Source: Alcanivorax sp.
GTDB taxonomy: Bacteria; Pseudomonadota; Gammaproteobacteria; Pseudomonadales; Alcanivoracaceae
Assembly (NCBI GenBank): GCA_022565695.1
Contig: JAIUME010000001.1
Location: 496,001-560,000 of the forward strand
Direction: 5' to 3'
DNA length: 64,000 bases
The position numbers were made by a program, and so were the translations under genes. The notes under the pieces were generated by a model. The model saw nothing but the letters and a program-made list of their open reading frames with translations, did no database searches and had not been told where the DNA came from. Positions 60,363-64,000 of the stretch are shown one piece after another (the first letter of the stretch is position 1; each line of letters starts with the position of its first letter).

Positions 60363-60479
60363 CGAAGGCTTCAACTTTGGCAAAGAAACCGGTTTTGCCT
60401 GGCTCCAGTCCAGGTAATCGGAGGAGTCATGGGTTTCCCGGAACTCCCGTTCTTCCGCCTCTGTTTTGAATTCAGGCAT
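60327..60479 (-). pseudogene. Truncated CopG-type antitoxin N-terminus
   Basis: 50-codon minus-strand frame: MPEFKTEAEEREFRETHDSS, then YLDWSQAKPVSLPKLKPS, typical of CopG/BrnA-like antitoxins that continue TKTISLRLP. Here the IS end starts after KPS, giving the junk tail IIPPKSESTQK. No intact toxin is present. Confidence 0.78.
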
Positions 60480-60535
60480 CTTTCTTTGCGTGCAGCGCCA
60501 GCTTTCCGGTGAGCAAAACGTTACCTGGAATCCCC

Positions 60536-60558
60536 ATAAGGCTCACGATGAGCCTTAT
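60536..60558. repeat. Perfect inverted repeat at the end of the CsgG-like gene
   Basis: ATAAGGCTCA/TGAGCCTTAT with a 3-base loop, a few bases past the minus-strand stop at 60562. No T-run on either side; a stem-loop end structure. Confidence 0.7.
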
Positions 60559-60561
60559 CGT

Positions 60562-61845
60562 TCAATCCCATTGAATCGGCGTAGCCGAAGATCCCGGTGT
60601 CATTGGCCTGCCGCCGGTCGGCGCCGCCGTCAGCGCGGCCTTGCGTACCGTGGCGTCCGTGGTGACGGCCTCGGTCCTGCCCTCGATCAACTCTGCCACG
60701 GCATAATCCTGCTCCACCTGCGTGACGCGCAGTGTGGCCAGTGACGGGCTTTCAAGGCGGATGGTCTGTCCTGTGTCCGGGTCCTGGAGTTCGCGGGTCA
60801 GGTTGTGCAGCGTCAGGAGTGCGCCGACTGCCAGCCGGCCGCTGCCCTGGCTCAGATAGATCTGGCCTGATTCGGCGGCCAGGACGCGCACCGGGTACAG
60901 GGTGTCGGTGACATTGCCGGCAAGGTCTGTGGCGACATCGGGGAACAGGAATTCCGCAATGCGATCTTTTTCCTGTTCTGGATCAATATCGGCATCCCGC
61001 AGGCGGCGGCGTAATTCGCCCGGGATTTGTCGGTAGGTGAAGGTGTCAGCGCGCAGGATTTCGCCGGTGGCGGTTTCAATCAGGCGGTAGTGGATGCGAA
61101 TCACCGGTTCCAGCTGGTTGAAGTAGGTGCCGTAGTAGCTGCGATTCGGGCGGCCCAGTTGGAAGTCGCGGACTTCGCCGACCAGCATCAGGTCGGCGCC
61201 CATTTCGCGGCCCAGGCGGATTTGCTCTTCCGGCAGCAGGCTGCCGGCGGTGAGGCGCCGTTCCTGTTGCAGGTCGTTGCTGAAGTCGCGGTCCAGCACT
61301 CGGACGCGGCCACTTTGAGTGAGGCTGTTGACCAGCGCGGTGCGCAGTTGCGCGCGAACCTCTGCAGCGGGCGTATCGACGCCGAGGTTGAAGGTGCCCT
61401 CCCCGGTGCGGAAGCTGCCGACGGCAATGGCCGGCAGGTGGCGCCGGTCTTCGCCGACGGATTGAAATGTCAGGAGTTGCGCTTCGATGTCGGCCTGCCA
61501 GAGATGGTCTGTCAGTTGCTGTGTGTCGAGGACGCGATAGCTGCGGATGGCGGCCAGTGTGGGCAGGCGGGCCTCGGGTTCGCTGTACTGGCGGCCCGTG
61601 GCGATGCCCTGGCTGACGACCCACTCATATATGCCGGTGCGGAAATCCGGGTCGAGTGTGGCGACGACGCCCAGGCCCTGGCGCGCTGCCTCCACCAGGG
61701 CGTTGGAGACAGCCTGTTGGGGTGAGTTGCCGTAACCGCTGGCGTTGCGAGCGACGGTTTGTTCGCCAGCCGGTGCCTGCTGGGCGAACCCCGGCTGCCA
61801 CAGCAGCAGGGGTAGCAACAGGCATGCTTTCAGTGCAGCGCGCAT
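60562..61845 (-). CDS. CsgG-like/FlgT-related exported protein
   Basis: 427 aa. The signal peptide ends PGFAQQ at about residue 24. A DALVEAARQGLG-like region (NSPQQAVSNALVEAARQGLG) and LMLVGEVRDFQLG and RIHYRLIETATGEILR recall CsgG/FlgT beta-lectin folds that assemble in the outer-membrane or periplasmic space. No lipobox. It lies 37 bp after lpoB on the same strand. Function inferred only from fold similarity. Confidence 0.65.
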   Translation of the reverse strand: MRAALKACLLLPLLLWQPGFAQQAPAGEQTVARNASGYGNSPQQAVSNALVEAARQGLGVVATLDPDFRTGIYEWVVSQGIATGRQYSEPEARLPTLAAIRSYRVLDTQQLTDHLWQADIEAQLLTFQSVGEDRRHLPAIAVGSFRTGEGTFNLGVDTPAAEVRAQLRTALVNSLTQSGRVRVLDRDFSNDLQQERRLTAGSLLPEEQIRLGREMGADLMLVGEVRDFQLGRPNRSYYGTYFNQLEPVIRIHYRLIETATGEILRADTFTYRQIPGELRRRLRDADIDPEQEKDRIAEFLFPDVATDLAGNVTDTLYPVRVLAAESGQIYLSQGSGRLAVGALLTLHNLTRELQDPDTGQTIRLESPSLATLRVTQVEQDYAVAELIEGRTEAVTTDATVRKAALTAAPTGGRPMTPGSSATPIQWD

Positions 61846-61882
61846 GATCTGACTCCTGTGTGCGGTGCCCGCATGGGCGGTC

Positions 61883-62473
61883 TTAACGACCGAACAGGCT
61901 GCGGGAACGGGTCTTGCGAATTTCTTTCTCGCTGGACCATTCGATGATGCCGGTTTCCAGGTTCATCATGTTCAGTGTGAACTTGTAGTAGACGTCCTGG
62001 GTGCGGTTATCCCGTTTGACGATGCTGGTCAGCGCGCCATACAGCATGAACTCCGCGCCGATCTGGCGACCCATGCTGACAGCGGTTGCCGGATCGACCA
62101 TGCCGCTCTGGGTCTGGAAATCCATTTGCTGGCGCACGCGATCCACTACGGTCATGTCAACGAAGCGGAACTTGCCAGACTGGATCAGACGTGTGCGGAT
62201 GCTGTCGGTGACGGATTCGGTATCAATGTGCTCCACCGTGCGGTTCTGCACCCGGTCCACAAAGACCACGGGGCGCCGGTCCATGGTCAGTTGCACCACA
62301 GGGGGAAAGCTCATCAGATCATCCACCATCGATGTGGCAATCATTTGCAGGTCGGTGGAGCCAAAATCAACGGTTACGGTTTCGGTGGCAGTAGCGTCGC
62401 CGTACTGAACCCGGGTGCAGCCGGTAACGGTCAGGGCCAGTACTACCAGGGCCAGTGTGAATACACGCGTCAT
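61883..62473 (-). CDS. lpoB: Penicillin-binding protein activator LpoB
   Basis: 196 aa lipoprotein (LALTVTGCTRVQYGD lipobox). In E. coli LpoB reaches through peptidoglycan to activate PBP1b. The TPM-like/CsgG-type fold has RPVVFVDRVQNRTVEHIDTESVTDSIRTRL and GRQIGAEFMLYGALTSIVK. Fits the family length (~213). Member of the lipoprotein cluster with YcfL. Confidence 0.9.
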   Translation of the reverse strand: MTRVFTLALVVLALTVTGCTRVQYGDATATETVTVDFGSTDLQMIATSMVDDLMSFPPVVQLTMDRRPVVFVDRVQNRTVEHIDTESVTDSIRTRLIQSGKFRFVDMTVVDRVRQQMDFQTQSGMVDPATAVSMGRQIGAEFMLYGALTSIVKRDNRTQDVYYKFTLNMMNLETGIIEWSSEKEIRKTRSRSLFGR

Positions 62474-62520
62474 CGCGTTCTCTCCTTGGTCAATGATCTC
62501 TGGAATGATTCCAGTACGAT

Positions 62521-62895
62521 TTATTCTCTCACCCAGATTTCAAAGCGTACCGCCGAGGGATTCGGCGCGACGCCTTGCAGGCGCTCTTCACTGCGACCTG
62601 CCAGCCTGCGGGGCTGCCAGGGTTCGCCATCCGGCGCGATCTCGAAGCCATTGCGATCATACCAGCGGAACTTGTACTGGTATGAGAGGGCAAAGGCCGA
62701 GCGATTCTGCACCAGCACCTGCGTGCGGATCAGATCGCCACTTTCGGCGCGGTTGACTTCCAGCAGTGCCAGACGGCCTTCCAGTGAGACGCTGTCATAG
62801 CGCATGACCGCCTGATCTTCCGGCGGCAGGTCGCTGGTGGTGGCGCAGCCGGCCAGCAATGCAGGCACAAGCAGCAGCAAGGCAAGGTATTTCAT
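62521..62895 (-). CDS. YcfL-family lipoprotein (DUF1425)
   Basis: 124 aa. Lipobox LLAGCATT. QVLVQNRSAFALSYQYKFRWYDRNGFEI is the conserved YcfL beta core. YcfL is encoded beside lpoB (ycfM) in E. coli; the pairing recurs here. Role unknown. Overlaps the COG3014-like gene by 4 bp. Confidence 0.9.
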   Translation of the reverse strand: MKYLALLLLVPALLAGCATTSDLPPEDQAVMRYDSVSLEGRLALLEVNRAESGDLIRTQVLVQNRSAFALSYQYKFRWYDRNGFEIAPDGEPWQPRRLAGRSEERLQGVAPNPSAVRFEIWVRE

Positions 62896-64000
62896 GGTCT
62901 TTCCTCCAGGGCGGGCATGACGGTTATATGTAATCTCTGGCCCGTATCAATCACTCGGACCAGCGTGATGCCGCCGCGGGTAACGGGGATTTCTACGGTA
63001 GCACTGGCTCCTGTTCCCCACAATGTAAGAGCATGCTCTCCCGGGGGAAGTTCCAGCCGTGCCAGTTGCGCATAGGCAGGTAGCGTCAGCCAGCTGCGCA
63101 AGTCGGCGGTTTCGGAGACCAGATTATAGACCTGTGTGGCGAAGGCACCGAAAAGACCAAGATCCTCATTGGCGCGTTTCTGCGCTTCATATTTGGCTGT
63201 GGCGCGCAGGGTCTGGCGGGCCAGCATGCCGGGGACGCCTTCACGCAGCGCCCGCGCCGCCATGCCGCTGAGTGCTGTGGCCACTTCTGTACGCGTTTCG
63301 ACGGTCTCTCCATTCACATTCTCGCCTTTACTTGTTGCCGCCACCCGCAGGCTGGTCGCGCCAACCTGATGGGGCGAGTAGGTCGGGAACGCCACGGCAA
63401 AATAGCCGTGAATGGTCGGAATCGGCAGGCTGATTTCTTCGCGCGGGGGAATAAAGCCTTGTTCGTAGGCGATCACCACCAGCCCCTGGTCGGTGACATA
63501 ACGGCGATCACTGCGGGCCTCCACCCGGGCAATATCAGCGGGCAGCAGAGTCAGGTCCGGGTTGACCTCCCAGGCCTTTTTATAGTCTACGAGAGCATTG
63601 TTGTAGTCGCCGACACCTTCCCGGAATACGCCGGCAAGGTAATACAGGTATGCGTTCTGGATGCTTGAGCGGACGTCTGCGGCGGCGCTGTTGAGGCCGG
63701 CCAGCTCGCGCTCGAAGTCGCTCGCTGGCGCTACCGGCTCGCTGCCTTCCAGTGCCCGCCCGATCTCTCTTGCGCGACGCTCCTCGGCCACCTGTTGTTC
63801 AAGTGTGACGCGTCGGAACTCTACGGCAGCGGCTTCCAGATCGCCCTGCTGCCAGTAATTCATGGCCTGCATCCCGTGAACCATGATGCGCTCGTAGTCC
63901 TGGCCGCGATAAGGCAGAGCGTTGTCATTGACCATCAGGGCCCCGATGCCGGCACCGGCGCCGCTGGCTCGCACCAGGGCCTGTTCATCCTGGGCGTTGT
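62892..64000 (-). CDS. COG3014-like TPR lipoprotein, 5' end off the window
   Basis: The reading frame is open to the window edge, so the start lies beyond 64000 and the N-terminus (probably a lipoprotein signal) is missing. About 369 codons visible. Helical repeats (LEAAAVEFRRVTLEQQVAEERRAREIG, YLYYLAGVFREGVGDYNNALVDYKKAWEVNPD) are TPR-like, then a beta C-domain (LELPPGEHALTLWG). It heads the ycfL-lpoB-CsgG-like cluster. Confidence 0.8.
   Translation of the reverse strand, partial: NAQDEQALVRASGAGAGIGALMVNDNALPYRGQDYERIMVHGMQAMNYWQQGDLEAAAVEFRRVTLEQQVAEERRAREIGRALEGSEPVAPASDFERELAGLNSAAADVRSSIQNAYLYYLAGVFREGVGDYNNALVDYKKAWEVNPDLTLLPADIARVEARSDRRYVTDQGLVVIAYEQGFIPPREEISLPIPTIHGYFAVAFPTYSPHQVGATSLRVAATSKGENVNGETVETRTEVATALSGMAARALREGVPGMLARQTLRATAKYEAQKRANEDLGLFGAFATQVYNLVSETADLRSWLTLPAYAQLARLELPPGEHALTLWGTGASATVEIPVTRGGITLVRVIDTGQRLHITVMPALEERP

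Noticed and set aside
60536-60558. Terminator of the CsgG-like gene
   Set aside because: Perfect hairpin but no T-run; listed only as an inverted repeat.

Overview
The window is a gene-dense, GC-rich gammaproteobacterial chromosome segment. Gene content and order (ftsY-ftsE-ftsX-rpoH, tkt-epd-pgk-fba, an ahcY-metK methionine cycle cluster, and an alcohol/aldehyde oxidation operon with a TetR regulator) suggest an Alcanivorax-like marine member of the Oceanospirillales or Pseudomonadales. That placement is inference from gene content only. No rRNA, tRNA or CRISPR array was seen.

Layout. 0.1-4.6 kb: mutM, a small membrane protein, an outer-membrane barrel and a Big-1 lipoprotein. 4.7-6.9 kb: ggt and coaD. 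7.1-11.6 kb: a GMC oxidoreductase, Tat-signal partner and aldehyde dehydrogenase operon, divergent from a TetR regulator with a palindrome between them. 11.6-20.5 kb: a long minus-strand run (fatty-acid hydroxylase family, YheT hydrolase, dienelactone hydrolase, redoxin, DsbD-type reductase, rsmD, paired M16 peptidases). 20.6-25 kb: ftsY, ftsE, ftsX and rpoH; rpoH is preceded by a perfect CIRCE element. 25-31.3 kb: thiS, thiG, argE, a methyltransferase, then an ECF sigma factor overlapping three YCII/DGPF-type genes and a DUF151 nuclease-family protein. 31.4-39.4 kb: secreted proteins, rdgC, an LpxO-like hydroxylase, GST, trmB and an MFS protein. 39.4-43.9 kb: an ArsR-methyltransferase fusion, metK, a SAH riboswitch, ahcY and metF, i.e. 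the methionine/SAM cycle. 44-44.6 kb: higBA toxin-antitoxin. 44.7-46.8 kb: a large lipoprotein with InlB-like repeats and an apparently dead M30-type region. 47.1-52.5 kb: tkt-epd-pgk-fba. 52.5-55.3 kb: flavin reductase, lipase-like hydrolase and envelope proteins.

The accessory island lies at about 55.7-60.5 kb and is visibly AT-rich. It holds two integron attC sites (56180-56263 and 59850-59921), each a stem that becomes a perfect match once three extrahelical bases are removed from one arm. Between them lies one 3.66-kb gene cassette carrying a three-gene ABC-three-component (ABC-3C) type conflict system: a DUF4297-like PD-(D/E)xK nuclease effector, a small middle component and a coiled-coil ABC ATPase, joined by ATGA/TTGA overlaps. 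A DUF2513 gene precedes the first attC. After the second attC comes a cassette gene cut off by an IS3-family remnant, itself joined to a truncated CopG-type antitoxin gene. No integrase lies in the window. This cassette-borne defence system is the most exciting content.

60.5-64 kb returns to core-type sequence: a lipoprotein cluster with a CsgG-like protein, LpoB, YcfL and a COG3014-like protein that runs off the right end.
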